A DNA stretch of 64,000 bases from positions 18,786,078 to 18,850,077 of the forward strand of contig OY829537.1 in NCBI GenBank assembly GCA_963691705.1, written 5' to 3'. How positions within the stretch are numbered: position 1 is the first letter of the stretch; every line of letters starts with the position of its first letter. The DNA is from Viola odorata (Eukaryota > Streptophyta > Magnoliopsida > Malpighiales > Violaceae). Below are positions 1 to 11,402 of this stretch, one piece after another. Position numbers and translations under genes: made by a program. Below the pieces are notes generated by a model. It saw only the letters and a program-made list of their open reading frames with translations, was not told where the DNA came from and did no database searches.

Positions 1-1225
1 TTTTTCTTTCCTTCCCGCAGCCCTCTCTTCTCCTCTGTTTCTTTTCTCTCTTTTTTATTTTCTTTTTTATTTTCATTTGTTAATCCGGCCAAGCGTGGGT
101 GACGGGTTGGCGGTTGTGCAGTGGCGGTAGCGAGCAGGAAGAGATGGCGCGGCGGTGACGCGGCTGTTTGTTGGGTGGAGCTGCGATCGGGGCTGCAGCG
201 GCGAACGGGATAACGGCCGGCGTTGGGTGCAGTGGTCGTGGCGGTTAGGTGAGTGATTGTTTGGTTCTGAGCTGGTTTGGGTTGGGTTAATTTGTTACTG
301 ATTTGGGGCTGATTTTGGGGCTGGCGAGGTGAGTGGTGGTTGCTGGTTCTGAGCTGGGGGCTTGCGGCGAGGTGAGGATTTTTGGTGTTTGGCGGGCAAT
401 GATGATCGGATTTGGATGCAGATGGATCGGGCTGGGTTTAATTGGGTTTGATGATTTTTATGTGTGTTGGTTTTGATTTGGAATTGAGGAGATGAGGCTA
501 ATTTTGGTGATTGATTTGGATTATTTGAGAGGGCGGCAGCGACGGTGGTGAGTGATGCCGGCGGTGTGGTTGGCTCGGGTGAGATGGATCGGGCTGGGTT
601 TTTGGCTGGTTTAGTTCGGTTTAGTGGATGCAGATGGATTTTTTGGTTGGTTTAATTGGTTGGAGGATCAAGGATGGGAATGGGTATTTTAATTTGGAAT
701 TTGGCAGAGATGGATTGTTTGGTTTAATTTGGCAGGAGATTGGATTTAATTTGGTTTAATTTGGGTTTGTGAAGGATTTTGGATTTGGCAGGGATGGTTT
801 GAATTAATTTGACAGGGGGATGATTGTTTGAATTTTGGATTTATGATGGCTGCCCCCCTCCCGATTGAAATGGCATGGTGTGCTTATAATGGATCCAATT
901 GATCCGTTGTATTTTTTGAAAGAAAATGGAGAAGGTGTCCGTTGGTGTCTTTGAAAAAAAAGGATGAGTGTGTTGGCTTTATTTTGAAAATGGAGGAGAT
1001 GAGTCGTTGTGTGTGCACGGGAAAAAGTATTTATTTTTGTTCGAACCAACGGTCCGAAAAATCTCGTTTAAAATCGATAAAAACTCGAACGAAAAAAATA
1101 ATAAAAATACGAATAAAGCGAAATAATATAAAATGACACGAATAATAATAATTAGTAAAAACGTGGAAATGTCATGATAAATAGTGATGATTTAAATTAC
1201 TCGTGTCAAAAATCGGGTAGCAACA
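1..1225 (-). mobile_element. Ogre/Tat-type LTR relic (3' LTR, minus strand), left edge not seen
   Basis: The right end reads CGGGTAGCAACA and is followed at 1226 by a pyrimidine tract. This is the same junction as at 16502/16503 of the complete Ogre element (CGGGTATCAACA then the tract). Around 1035-1140 the sequence (CTCGAACG followed by AATAATAAAAATAC-type runs) is recognisably similar to 16130-16200 of that element. 1-840 is G/T-rich with repeated TTTGGATT/GATTTGGCAGG phrases and shows no coding sign. The call rests on the junction and these local matches. The left boundary is outside the window or decayed. Confidence 0.5.
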
Positions 1226-1245
1226 GTTGCCCCCTCTTTACTGTC
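1226..1245 (-). other. Polypurine tract of the left Ogre relic
   Basis: Read on the minus strand this is CAGTAAAGAGGGGGCAAC directly before the LTR end. It matches the tract AGTAAAGAGGGGGAAAC beside the 3' LTR of the complete element at 16503-16520. In LTR retroelements this tract primes plus-strand DNA synthesis, so it fixes the orientation (minus) and the LTR boundary. Confidence 0.55.
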
Positions 1246-1489
1246 TTATCAAAAATAAAGTGTAACTAAAATTTTTGATGAGCAGTAAAGAAGGTTGCCC
1301 CAGTGCCACGAATGTTTTAGATGCAAAATGATATGTGAGGACATAAAAGAAAATGGCTCCATTTGGATACCATGATGCAGAAATGTAAATAGCGAAAATG
1401 TGATCTTACCTCCACTCGGACGTCTTGCAGAAATATAAATTGCGTAAATGTAAACGTACCTCAATTTGGATGTTGGCGCGGGAATTTAA

Positions 1490-2130
1490 ATTGCACGAAA
1501 AAAAATTCAGCTCCAATCGGACGCTGATGGCTCCACTCGGATGCCTTGCAGGAATGTAAAATGCGGCTTCACTCGGACGTCTCCCCTCGAATACCGCGAT
1601 GCATAAACATAAATCCAGCTCTACTCAGACGCTGGTGGCTCCACTCGGATGCCTTGCAAACTTCAGTTCCACTCGGACACTGATGACTCCACTCGGACGT
1701 CTTAAAATAACGGCTCTACTCAGATACCGACAACTCCACTCGGACGTTGGACAATTCAGCTCTACTCAGACGCTGATGGCTCCACTCGGATGCCTAAAAA
1801 TCAATTCCACTCGGTACACTGAGGACTCCACTCGGATGCCTAAAACTCAGTTCCACTCGGACACTGATGACTCCATTCGGATGCCTAAAACTCAGTTCCA
1901 CTCGGTACACTGATGACTCCACTCGGATACCTAAAACTCAGTTCCACTCGGACACTGACGACTCCACTCGGATGTCTTACAGAAAGTAAAATGCGGATTC
2001 ACTCGGACGTCTCCCCTCGAATTCCGCGATGCATAAATGTAAATCCAGCCCTACTCAGACGCTGGTGGCTCCACTCGGATGCCTAAAAATTTCAGTTCCA
2101 CTCGGACACTGATGACTCCACTTGGATGTT
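1490..2130. repeat. Minisatellite in the 3' untranslated region of the left Ogre relic
   Basis: An irregular tandem array of units built on CTCCACTCGGATGCC and TTCCACTCGGACACTGATGA, with a composite unit of roughly 45-60 bp repeated about ten times and diverging towards 1500. Open frames across it are repeat artefacts. Tandem arrays in the 3' untranslated region are a known trait of Ogre/Tat elements and a suggested source of satellite DNA. Confidence 0.7.
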
Positions 2131-2194
2131 GATAATCATGACTGATTCTGCAAAACAAAGGTTAAATTTCTCTTGCCAGTATCAGCATTTACAT

Positions 2195-2432
2195 ATTGAA
2201 GAGAGGGGGTTTGAACCACCGCATGATTTTTGAAAGGTGAGGTTTGAACCACCACACGATTTTTTTGAAATGTGGGGTTTGAACCGCCACACAATTTTTG
2301 CAAGGTGGGGTTTGAAGCCGCCACTTGATTCGACTTTGAAAGGTGGGGTTTGAACCGCCACATGATTTTTGAAAGGTGGGGTTTAAACCGCCACTTGATT
2401 TTTGAAAGGTAGGGTTTGAACCGCTACAAGAT
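2195..2432. repeat. Second minisatellite, unit about 35-40 bp
   Basis: About six units of TTTTTGAAAGGTGGGGTTTGAACC plus a short variable part follow each other. They differ by point changes and 1-2 base indels. The array lies between the longer-unit array and the integrase fragment of the same relic, so it belongs to the element's 3' untranslated region. Two overlapping open frames here have no gene-like content. Confidence 0.7.
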
Positions 2433-2640
2433 ATTTGATAGATCATCCCCATTCATGTTGGTAAGCTTTAAAGCCATGTGTGCTTGATCACATAAGGACC
2501 TTCATACTTGGGAGCCCACTTTTCTAGATCGTCCTCCTGATGAGGGAAGACCTTCTTCACTACTAAATCCCCGGTTCTGAACCGAGACCTTGCCGAAGAG
2601 CGCACGCCAATCTTACTCACACGACCTTGGCTCACGTTCC
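2433..2640 (-). pseudogene. Integrase C-terminal fragment of an Ogre-type element
   Basis: Read on the minus strand this matches the integrase tail at 21090-21240 of the complete element almost phrase by phrase: a GDLVV(L)KK-type motif, then a PHQE motif, then KWAPKYEG-type residues, ending with MNG. Frames are broken and the upstream catalytic core is missing, so this is a decayed remnant. It confirms that 1-2640 is one minus-strand Ogre relic. Confidence 0.6.
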
Positions 2641-3460
2641 CATTCAAGCCGGGCTTAGAAGCCCATCCGAGAGGTAAAGGACGCTTGCCAAGAAGAGAAG
2701 TTCATTAAGGGAAATTTTATTACAAATTGCCATTTTTGCTATCTTGTATAAATAGTTAACTTTCTTCTTATTTTCCTTGTTTAAACATTAAAGAGAATTT
2801 GCTTGAGTGAAATTACTCCTCCCTTATTCTCTTAAACTCAATATTGGTGTTTGCCTTGGTTTGGAAAGTCGTGGCTTAAGTCAATCAAGCACAACAAATT
2901 TCCACCTTTGTGTAGTTCGTTAGTACTTCGATTGTGTGAGTGATTGAATGAGAAATATTGTGAGATTGTGTTTGTTGTGTAATTGAACATTCTGCCCCAT
3001 GTGTGTTCAAGTATCCCTCAAGCGTGCTTCAAGAATCATTCACTCGTTACTCAAGTTAACACTTCAAGTCTCATCCGTAATTCTCACGGGTATTGTATCC
3101 TTCTTTCGTGTATCTTTGTTTGTTCTTCATTCCGTTGCGTCTCCTCCATAGTTTCCTCCATATATGTTGTTGTTTTCATGAGTTGTTGTCTCAAACTCAT
3201 AGAGCTAGACCCTCTCGTTGTAACACGCATTCGGCCAACGAATAAGAGATCGGATCGGATCGTATCAATAATCCAAACAAAAATTGATTAGCCTTTTTCC
3301 CTAGACAAGTCCATATCGATGACCATTAAGGTATGTAATCCTTGGATATATCATATTCCTAGATTGCAGATAGACCAGGGTGACTTACAAATCGTTCTGC
3401 GCCAAACGGAGATAAACTTCTTTTTCACGACAAATGTAGGTCAAAACATGTTTTGGACCT
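2641..3460. other. Unclassified non-coding stretch, possible LTR remnant
   Basis: No credible gene is seen. There is a TATA-like CTTGTATAAATAG near 2736-2748 followed by C/T-rich sequence, the layout of a retroelement LTR promoter, but no matching partner, target-site duplication or coding region was found. The longest open frame (2983-3291) has no recognisable domain. Confidence 0.3.
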
Positions 3461-4130
3461 TGATATGATGTATTTTATGCATATTTTCCATTTCTTTCTT
3501 AGGCCTTTTTAGATCTTAATGCTACTGATATGCCCTTATTTCTCCACTTTTTGCAGATCTAGGCTTTTGGAGAGGAAATCCTAAAATGATGCATTATTTA
3601 CTGGATTTTAGACGGATTTGAGTAGCTTGGCCTTGCAGCTATGTGTTCGCGGTAGCAGAGGAATCTGAGCAGAAAAGGAAAACCTTCGAAAGAAGGAAAT
3701 CAGAATATCCGCTCAGATATTCCAGAGATTTTCCCGTTTTGGCAAGAAGACTGTTTAGGAAAACTACTTTAATTAGATTTATGACTTTATTTTGTAATCC
3801 CTTTAAGTACTTTTAGGGGAATTAGGGTTTTAGTTACGCTTTCTCTGAGGGGATTCTATCATACACTTTTCCGCCGCCGGCGCCCTTTTCCTTTCCGTTG
3901 TAATAACCCGCAACCTTGCTTCGGCTGGTATTAATCAATAGTATTTTGCATTTTCTTTCATTCTCTCCATATGCAATTTAATTATCTTGTTTGTTTACTT
4001 TCTAGCATGAGTAGCTAAACCCTCCATTCTTGGTAGAGATCATCGAAGGTTGCTAGGAAAAGCCGTGAGGTCTAATTGGTCTTAATACACTTGTGGTTTG
4101 TATTTCTTTATTTATCAATTGCTTGTTCGT
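3461..4130 (+). mobile_element. LTR relic related to the solo LTR at 45073
   Basis: From TGATATGATGTATTTTATGC onward the sequence follows the solo LTR at 45073-45850 step by step: the TTTTTAGATCTTAATGCTACT block, the CAGATCT-GGCTTTTG block, the GACGGATTTGA-CAGCTATGTG block, the TTCCCGTTTTGGCAAGAAGA block, then the TTCTTGGTAG and GTCGTGAGGTCTAATTG-type block. Homology fades after about 4130 and no 3' end or 5 bp duplication was found, so the copy is truncated. Confidence 0.6.
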
Positions 4131-4500
4131 GTGCCATGCTTAATTAAACTGTTCGTTTTAAATTGCGTGTTTGTATTAATATTCTGTTTAAATTGATAAT
4201 TATTTATCTTGTTCGTTGTAATAATTAGTTAATCATTTTTGTCCACCAATTTGTAATATTTAGGTAATTACTTTAACTTGTTGTAATAACTAGTTGAGTA
4301 ATTAGCTAAAAATGTTTGTATGCTTGTTTATCGTATTATTATTTGTTTGTGCCGTTAAATCTCGGTTTTGTAGGGACGGATCGATTGAGGATCGTCAATC
4401 AAGTACACTTCCCTTCACCCATTTTATTTATTCAACGCTTTTTCGTACGTTTGTATGCATGACATTTAAAATCATTAGAATTATAAATTGCTCGCATGAT
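4131..4500. other. Non-coding LTR-like sequence left of the LINE
   Basis: AT-rich sequence without a gene. Its last part (TTGCTCGCATGAT) is the target site of the LINE and continues at 10726 as a short tandem array that leads into an Ogre-type LTR end. This stretch therefore probably belongs to the same plus-strand LTR. The boundary with the LTR relic on its left is unclear. Confidence 0.35.
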
Positions 4501-4674
4501 TTTTTTTTTTTTTTAAATAAGCTGAAGATTTTATTTTTGCCTAGAAGATGTAGGCAATCAGAAGCGAGGAATAGAATGTACAGAAGATTGCTCCTCAAGA
4601 GAGGAAGCGGCTAAGAGAATGACGAAAGCAAACAACCATAGTAGGAACTTAGGAGGAACCAAGAATACAGACAA

Positions 4675-7600
4675 TTAAACTGCCCGACCCAACGATAGTA
4701 ACCAGGAAGGGGACAGCAGCATCATTCCCAAACCGTAAGGGAATGCATGATCTGTACTCTTTAACCATCTGTACCAAAACGAGTAGGCGGTATTGAAAAC
4801 TCGTCTCGAGCAGAAGGAATGATGATGAAAAACTACTTGGTTTCTCTGCAACCACAAGCTCCAAACCATAGCGTAAAACAGGACCCTCCACTTCTCCTTT
4901 TTATGAACCCCGCTACTAGGGAGATAGGACTCCCAAGAATCCCATAGCTCACCAATAGTCCGAGGAGGACACCAGGAAACTCCCAACCATACCATCACCG
5001 CATTCCAGCTAGAGGACGAAGTTTGACAGTGAAGCAAAATGTGTTGGACAGATTCCCCTTGCCTATCGCACATAGAGCAGACGTTGTCCTCCTCATTGAG
5101 CATGCCACGTGTGTAGAGAAATTCCCTAGTCACCAAACGCCCTCGCATTGCCAACCATAGGAAAAATTCTACTCTGTAAGGAACTAAATTGGACCAGCAT
5201 GACTCTAACCTCGGGGTAGCCTGAAAACGCTGTTTAGCATAACCCAAGGACCAGGACCCAACTGAGTACTCACCATCGCAATTTAACTGCCACATATTCT
5301 TAGCAGAGCCTTGAGTATTGATAGGCACCGAGATAAGAGAAGCCAAGCCAACCCACTCTTCCAATTCCCACTCATATAGCTCGCGGCGCCACTGAATATT
5401 CCAGAACCACTGATGCCCATTCCAGTACCCATGATCAAGGATAGATCCGTCAGCATTAGTTGCTAAATTGAAGAGCCTTGGATACCTAAGGGCTAAAGGG
5501 GTATTGTTGTGCCAAGGATCCCACCAGAAGGACACCGAGTGGCCATTACCCACAACGTGTTTCACGTGTCTTACCCAAAAATCGAACCAATCACCTCCCC
5601 TGTTAAATAAACGAAATATATCCCGCCAAATAAAAGACACCGTAGCCATTAACTCCTTCCACAGGAACCCTAAATTGGAGAAACCATATTGTCTCCTTAC
5701 AATGTCCGCCCATAGTTTCGTACTTCCATTACATAGATCCCACACCCACTTAAATAAAAAGGCTGCATTCCGAGTTTCAAGATTACCTATACCCAAGCCC
5801 CCAAGCTCCTTCGGACGAATCATATCTCCCCATCTAACCTTCGACAACCCACTTTTAGAATCATCTCCGCTCCACATGAACCTTCTCATTATCCCTTCAC
5901 ATTTACGGCGCACACTTTTTGGCATATAATAAATTGACATGTTATAAATAGGAAGACTAGAAACCGCTGACTTAATCAAAGTAACGCGCCCGCCAACAGA
6001 CAAGAGATGACCCTTCCATGTTGCCAACTTAGACTTCATTTTCTGAATGAGAAAATCCCAGCTAGTAACTCTCCTAGGATTAAGCCCCACGAAAGAACCA
6101 AGATACTTGAAAGGTAATTGTTCATACTTACACCCAGCTCTCCTGGCTAGGCATCCCCCTACCTATTGGCAAATGTTGATACCCACGAGCGAGCTCTTGT
6201 GAAAATTGACTCGGAGCCCAGAGTAAGCCTCAAACCAACGTAGCGTCCCCTTCACTCCTTGTATCTCACTCTCATCATTCTTTACAAAAATCAGAGTATC
6301 ATCAGCAAGCTGAAGATGAGTAAGCTGCCACCCAGCCTGCTCATTACCCACGCCGCTTAACAACCCAACCCTTTTAGCTCTCACCAATAGACGATGTAAC
6401 CCTTCTGCCGCTATGTTAAAAAGATAAGGGGACATAGAGCACCCTTGCCTTAACCCGCGGCTAACCTCAAATTGATTAGTAGGAGAACCATTAATCAAAA
6501 CAGAAACTCTGGAAGTACTTAGACACTGCCGAATCCACCCCCTCCAACGAACCCCAAAACCCATTTGGCGCATCACCTCGTCTAGGTAACTCCATTCGAC
6601 CGAGTCATAAGCCTTTTCAAAATCCAATTTGAAAAGAAGGCCTTGCTGTTTAGACATTTTCAAATGATTAACAACTTCATTTGCAGCCATCACGCAATCC
6701 AGCGTCTGTTTCCCTCTCATGAACCCATGTTGTTCCTCGCTTATCACCTTCTCTATCACCCTGCTCAACCTTGCCGCGAGAATTTTAGAGATTATTTTAT
6801 AATAGCTACTCACCAGACTGATGGGACGGAAATCACTAAACCTCTTTGTAGCCTTAGACTTTGGCAGTAGAGCGATGAAAGAGGAGTTAGCCCCCTTCGG
6901 GAAAATTCCAGTATTGAAGAATCCCTTAATCAAGATACAGTATTCTGGCCCAATGATACCCCAAGCATTTTGAATGAACCTAAGCGAGTAACCATCTGGA
7001 CCAGGAGTCTTTTGCCCATTGCAGCTCCTAACGGCTTCCCAGATCTCCTCTGTAGTGACCTCGCCTTCTAACCCATTTGCTTCCACATCATTCAAACTCT
7101 TAAACCCCAGATCTGGAATCGTCGGTCGCTCCCAACTCACAGAACTAAAGAAGGAAGAGAAGTGTTGAACTGCAGCAGATTTTATCTCAGTAGGATCGGT
7201 CATGCGACCATTAGAAGTCACAATATCAGTCACTTCCTTTCGTAAATAACTCACCTTTGTTAGCCTGTGGAAATACCCAGTATTTCTATCCCCCTGAGAG
7301 TCCCATTGGGTTCTGGCTTTCTATTTCCAGAACCTGTCAACCCGCCCCTGCTGATCCCAGATCTCATTGGCCAGCTCTAACCTCTGACCTTGTTCTGCTA
7401 TGGACAGAGCTCTCTCATCAGCTATCCTGTCAAGCGCCAATTCCTTCTCTTGAAGCTCCTCTAAACGCTTCTCCACATGACCATAGACCTCTGCATTCCA
7501 ACTCTTGACTTTCAGTTTCAACCATCTTAACTTCTGAATTACTCTGCAAGATCCTGGAAATTCAGTGGTAGCCTCTCTCCACCAATCAGCCACCAAATCC

Positions 7601-8358
7601 CTGAAGCCCACCACCTCCCACCATATTCCTTGATCTCTGAAAGGTTTTGGGCCCCAATTTACTGTGTCCTGAGTTAGAAGCAAAGGTGAGTGATCAGAGC
7701 CATGTCTGGGCAGCGGAGACAACCTATCCCTCTGCAAGATAGGGCCCCAGCCTGCTTGAATGAAGACCCTGTCCAATCTGCTTCAACTAATCGCATTAGC
7801 CCACGTAAAACGCCTACCAACAAGTCTCATATCCTGCAGCCTGCATCTGGTCACCCACTTCTGGAAATCATCCATACCTCTTGCATTGCTTGAGCCATTA
7901 AGCCTATCAGAAGGCGACAAGATTTCATTAAAATCTCCTCCAATAAGGACTGGATGCGGACAACTCTCAACTAGATCAGCTAGAGTATCCCACAATTGAC
8001 TTCTTCTATCCACATCATTATAAGCATAGACATTCAGGACAACACAGCGGAAATTCCCTCTATTCAGAATTCCTTCTAACCAAATGTAACGCTCTCCAAG
8101 TAACGATCGTTCAACAGAAAAGGAGCTACTGTTCCACATTGTGAGTAACCCTCCAGAGCGGCCATTAGACGGAGCACTCAACCAACAGGCCTCCTGATTC
8201 CCCCATAAAGACTGAATGAAGAACTCATCAATTTCCTCCATCTTGGTTTCCTGAAGCAGACAAAAGTCTATGTGCTCTCTACGCCAACAACGCTTGACAA
8301 ACTTCCTCTTCTTGACTGCTCTCAACCCTCTGCTATTCCAAGACAATAAACTAACCAT
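4675..8358 (-). pseudogene. LINE ORF2: endonuclease - reverse transcriptase - zinc finger, three in-frame stops
   Basis: One frame runs from the ATG at 8358 to the stop at 4675, about 1,228 codons, interrupted only by TGA at 7785-7783, TAG at 7323-7321 and TAG at 6165-6163. Order: APE-type endonuclease (LLSWNSRGL, LLQETKM, GGDFNEI, and SDHSPL after the first stop); reverse transcriptase (GFMRGKQTLD, FKLDFEKAYDSVEW, RGLRQGCSMSPYLFNI, catalytic LADDTLIF); C-terminal zf-RVT with CSMCDRQGE...HILLHC. No RNase H domain is seen. These domains carry out target-primed reverse transcription. The ATG lies 30 bases after the ORF1 stop, as in a bicistronic LINE RNA. No frameshift was noticed. All three stops can be explained by single transitions. 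Confidence 0.88.
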
Positions 8359-8387
8359 AGAAGACGGGGACAACCTTCGGAGAGGAG

Positions 8388-9962
8388 CTAACGAATGTAT
8401 TGTTCCATCTCAGCGAGGAATCTTTCTTTATCAAAAGAACAGAATGCCTTTTTATCCACATGTTCAGTTAGTGCGAGAATTCTGCCCGCATTCCACGCAT
8501 CTGGATCAATCATCGTGGCATCTGTGGCCCGGTTCATGCGAGCTATCTCCTCGTCATCTGCTTTTTGAATTTCCACTCTGGAGCCCACTTCAAAATTGGC
8601 TGTTTCAAGGCTACCTGCTTGACCGACCAGCTTTTTAAGTTTCTCTCCCTTCTGCCTCACTGTGATGAGTGGGAAAGCATCCCTGATTGCTGCTTCACCT
8701 GCCGGTTTAAAAACCCCGTTTACCTCTTGATCATCTTTGCCCTTGTCCTCTCCTCTTAGAATCTTTTCTCCCTCCTCACTGTTCTCAAACTCACCAACTC
8801 CCTCCTCCGACGACCCTTCAGATCCCTCAAATTCTGCCCTCATCCCCACCATCCAATCTATGTTAGTGACAGCCCCATGCATGGGTTCCTCTTTGCAGAG
8901 AATCTCATGAAATTTCCCTTCTACTATTACCTGCATGGACTCGTCTAAATTGATACGATCCGAGGCGATAAGAAACCTCGCTACGTCGAGTCTTGTCCTC
9001 TCAAGAGTGTTATCATCCACTACCACCAGTGACCCCAAACGACTGCTAATTTTTTCAAACGTCGAATAACCCCAAGTCTGAACAGGAATTCCAACGACCT
9101 GAACCCAACATAGTCTTCCTCCCTTAGCAATCTCATCCTCCCAAGCAACTACCTTGGAGAAAAGCCTTGAGTTAGACTCCGCTAAAGCTCTATCTCTATC
9201 AATTAACCTATCAAATTCCAGCCAGACTAGGCCTCTCCCCATGACCCGTGTTTCACAAATCCACCCTGCCTCTTGGACCAGCTCTTGAATCTGAGGGATA
9301 AATTCCAGCTTCCGAATAATCCCGATCGCACTCTTCTTAAGCCAATCTATGTTATCAGCAGGGATATCCAAATCTAATATCCCCACAGAGGGATCTCCAA
9401 CCTCCCTGCTGACATTGCTGGCCTTATTCTTCAAAAGCAGAGGTTTCCCTCTCACCACCTCAGCAAACGAACGAGTCTCCGAACCACGGCCGTTCTCGAC
9501 GGGATTAGACTTTGCTGCCACTCCTTGGACATAGCTTGCTGCTTTCAAAAATAAACGATTAGAAGAAGTGTTATGATGTGAGCCTTGTTGATTGAACCCC
9601 CTTGCTTTCCGACCACGCCGACCTAAGTTACTTCTGATAGCAGACGCGCTAATAAATTGCCTATCCAGTGCAATCTCCATGTCAATTCTATTGCTAACCC
9701 AATCAAAACGAGCAAAACCAAATCTCACCCCTTTTCTATTCCTGCGATTCGGAATGAACACATCAATCAAGGACCCAAACTGAGGTAGTTTCCATCGGCG
9801 AGTGATAAGGTATCAGAGAGCTCTGTGATTCACGTGAGACGGTAAGTTTTCAAGGTAATAAGAGCTCCCTTCCTTCATGCGACCCTCCTTAAAGCCAGAG
9901 GATTTCAAAACACCGCTGGTAGAGCTAGCCAATCCTTTCCGGAAATGCGTTTGCCTTGCCAT
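8388..9962 (-). pseudogene. LINE ORF1, RRM-type RNA-binding protein with one in-frame stop
   Basis: The frame starts at the ATG at 9962 (MARQTHFRK) and ends at 8388, about 524 codons, with a single in-frame TGA at 9815-9813. The N-terminal third is an RNA recognition motif: SYYLENLP as the first strand, then the stop, then a FGSLIDVFIP-RFGFARF segment (RNP-like). A RSFAEVVRG segment follows, as in plant L1 ORF1 proteins. The acidic, charged C-terminal part has no recognised fold. Plant L1 ORF1 binds the element RNA. No CCHC knuckle is visible. Confidence 0.8.
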
Positions 9963-10316
9963 TGCCGAAAGCCCAAACCGGCCACTCACTTGGAGAAACA
10001 AAAAGTCCCAGACCACACAAAATGCAGCCCCGACCCCAGTCCGGCGACTATAGCACCTCGACAAAACCCAGAATATCAGTCGACAATTGACCAAGAATCT
10101 GCAAAAAATACAAAAAGGGCCCACGAAGTCCCTTCAAACCAACCAAAACCAAGCAAAAACCATAACTCTACAATCCAACGAAAATCTGGAGGACAGAGGC
10201 GATCCGGTAGATGGAGAACAGAAGGAGAACGCCACACCCCGAAACAGACAGCTGAGGTCGCAAATCGCTGAAGGAACAACTGGATTCGTACAGAATATAC
10301 TTGGGAACGGAAGAAA

Positions 10317-10660
10317 CCGGTAGATCGGGCTGAATACGACGCCAAGCTGCAATAGCAGCTGGTAATAAGGTGCTCCGGCAGCAGAGGGTTGACCGGAGGG
10401 GACGAGAAGCCCAAGGATGAGCTCCGGATAGCACAACGAGAGAGAGATGGTGCCGAGCAGGAAGGAACAGCGGATGCGGAAAGGAAGGTTGATGACGGAG
10501 GAAATAGGTAGATCGGGGTGGATTTTACGCCAGCTGCAGTGGGCAGCTGGTATTTTGGCTACTCCGGCAGCAGTGGCTGACCGGAGGGGAAGAGAAGCCC
10601 GCGGATGGGCTCCGGCAAGGACAACGAGAGAGAGAGAGGAGGTACTGTTTAAAAGATATT
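10317..10660 (-). repeat. Two tandem units in the LINE 5' untranslated region
   Basis: Blocks starting GGTAGATCGGG at about 10318 and 10507 run in parallel: ACGCCA(A)GCTGCA, GCAGCTGGTA, CTCCGGCAGCAG, GACCGGAGGGG, GAGCTCCGG or GGGCTCCGG, ACAACGAGAGAGAGA. They differ by point changes and small indels, with a repeat period of about 190 bp. They sit at the transcription-start end of the LINE, in the position of the promoter monomers known from some mammalian L1 families. Confidence 0.65.
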
Positions 10661-10738
10661 AAAGAAACTACCTTTACACGTTGCTGTTTCCTTTTACTGT
10701 CGATGATAGTGTTGCTAAATAAAATTTGCTCGCATGAT

Positions 10739-11402
10739 ATAAACTTGTTATAATTGCTCGCCTGATATAATTTATTGTGATTGCTCGCATGATATAATTT
10801 GTTATAATTGCTTGCTTTATTGAATGAATGTTTAATTTATGCATATGTGTTTAGTGCGCGGCTTCGTCCCCACTCCCCGGTTTAGTCTTTTAAAACCAAA
10901 ACGTTTTCTGCACACATTGTTAAAACGGTATTGTTAGTATGCATGCTTAGATCACTTAAATAAAAAGAATTAAATATGCATGGCCCAGGGATAACAGTGG
11001 GCGCTCGCTTTGGCAAAAATAAAAGAAATGCGGCTATAATTTCGTAAAAATCAATCGACCCGACGTAAATGCTAAAGCGGCGATTCCTCTGAGGGCCCAT
11101 TTACTTGTTGTTTTAAAACGTTTTAACACCTCTCTCTTTATAAACCGGTAACCTTTTTAAAAGGATGTGACTCGGGTGCATAACCCCTTCCCGAGTCCAT
11201 AAATCGACCCCGAACTGTTATTCTCGGGTTTAGACCCCTTTTTGTGCCTTTAGTTTTTATTTTATTTCTATATTGGACCTTAGGTTTCCATAAACCTTAG
11301 AAATAAATAGGGTGGCGACTTCATTGCATTATGTGAGACAATCTGTTTTGTCTCACATCCATCCCGAACCAGCTCGCATAAAATCGAAAAGGGGGTGCGA
11401 CA
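10739..11402 (+). mobile_element. 3' end of an Ogre-type LTR, plus strand
   Basis: Opposite in orientation to the large Ogre, the sequence matches the complement of 14680-15150: GCATGGCCC, a GGGC-CTC block near 11000, GGCGATTCCTCTGAGGG-CC, CGGTAACC, GACTCGGGTGC, TTCCCGAG, CCCCTTTTTGTGCCTTTAGT, GGTGGCGACTTCATTGCAT, ending GGTGCGACA at 11402. A short array of ATTGCTCGC(A/C)TGATATAA units lies at 10726-10830. The 5' part of this LTR continues left of the LINE. No internal region of this element is in the window. Confidence 0.6.

Larger units (their letters stand above)
4501..10725 (-). mobile_element. L1-type LINE retrotransposon, full length, minus strand
   Basis: About 6.2 kb, transcribed right to left: a 5' untranslated region with a duplicated unit, ORF1 (RRM type), ORF2 (endonuclease, reverse transcriptase, zinc finger) and a poly(A) tail seen as a run of T at 4501-4514, preceded on the minus strand by an AATAAA signal. 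The flanks carry TTGCTCGCATGAT at 4488-4500 and 10726-10738, a 13 bp target-site duplication. The site lies in a short tandem array using the same motif, so part of that match could be the array itself. Both ORFs have in-frame stops, so the copy is inactive. Confidence 0.9.

Noticed and set aside
2136..2452. Two overlapping open frames with repeated short peptides
   Set aside because: They follow the tandem units of a minisatellite and have no independent codon signal.
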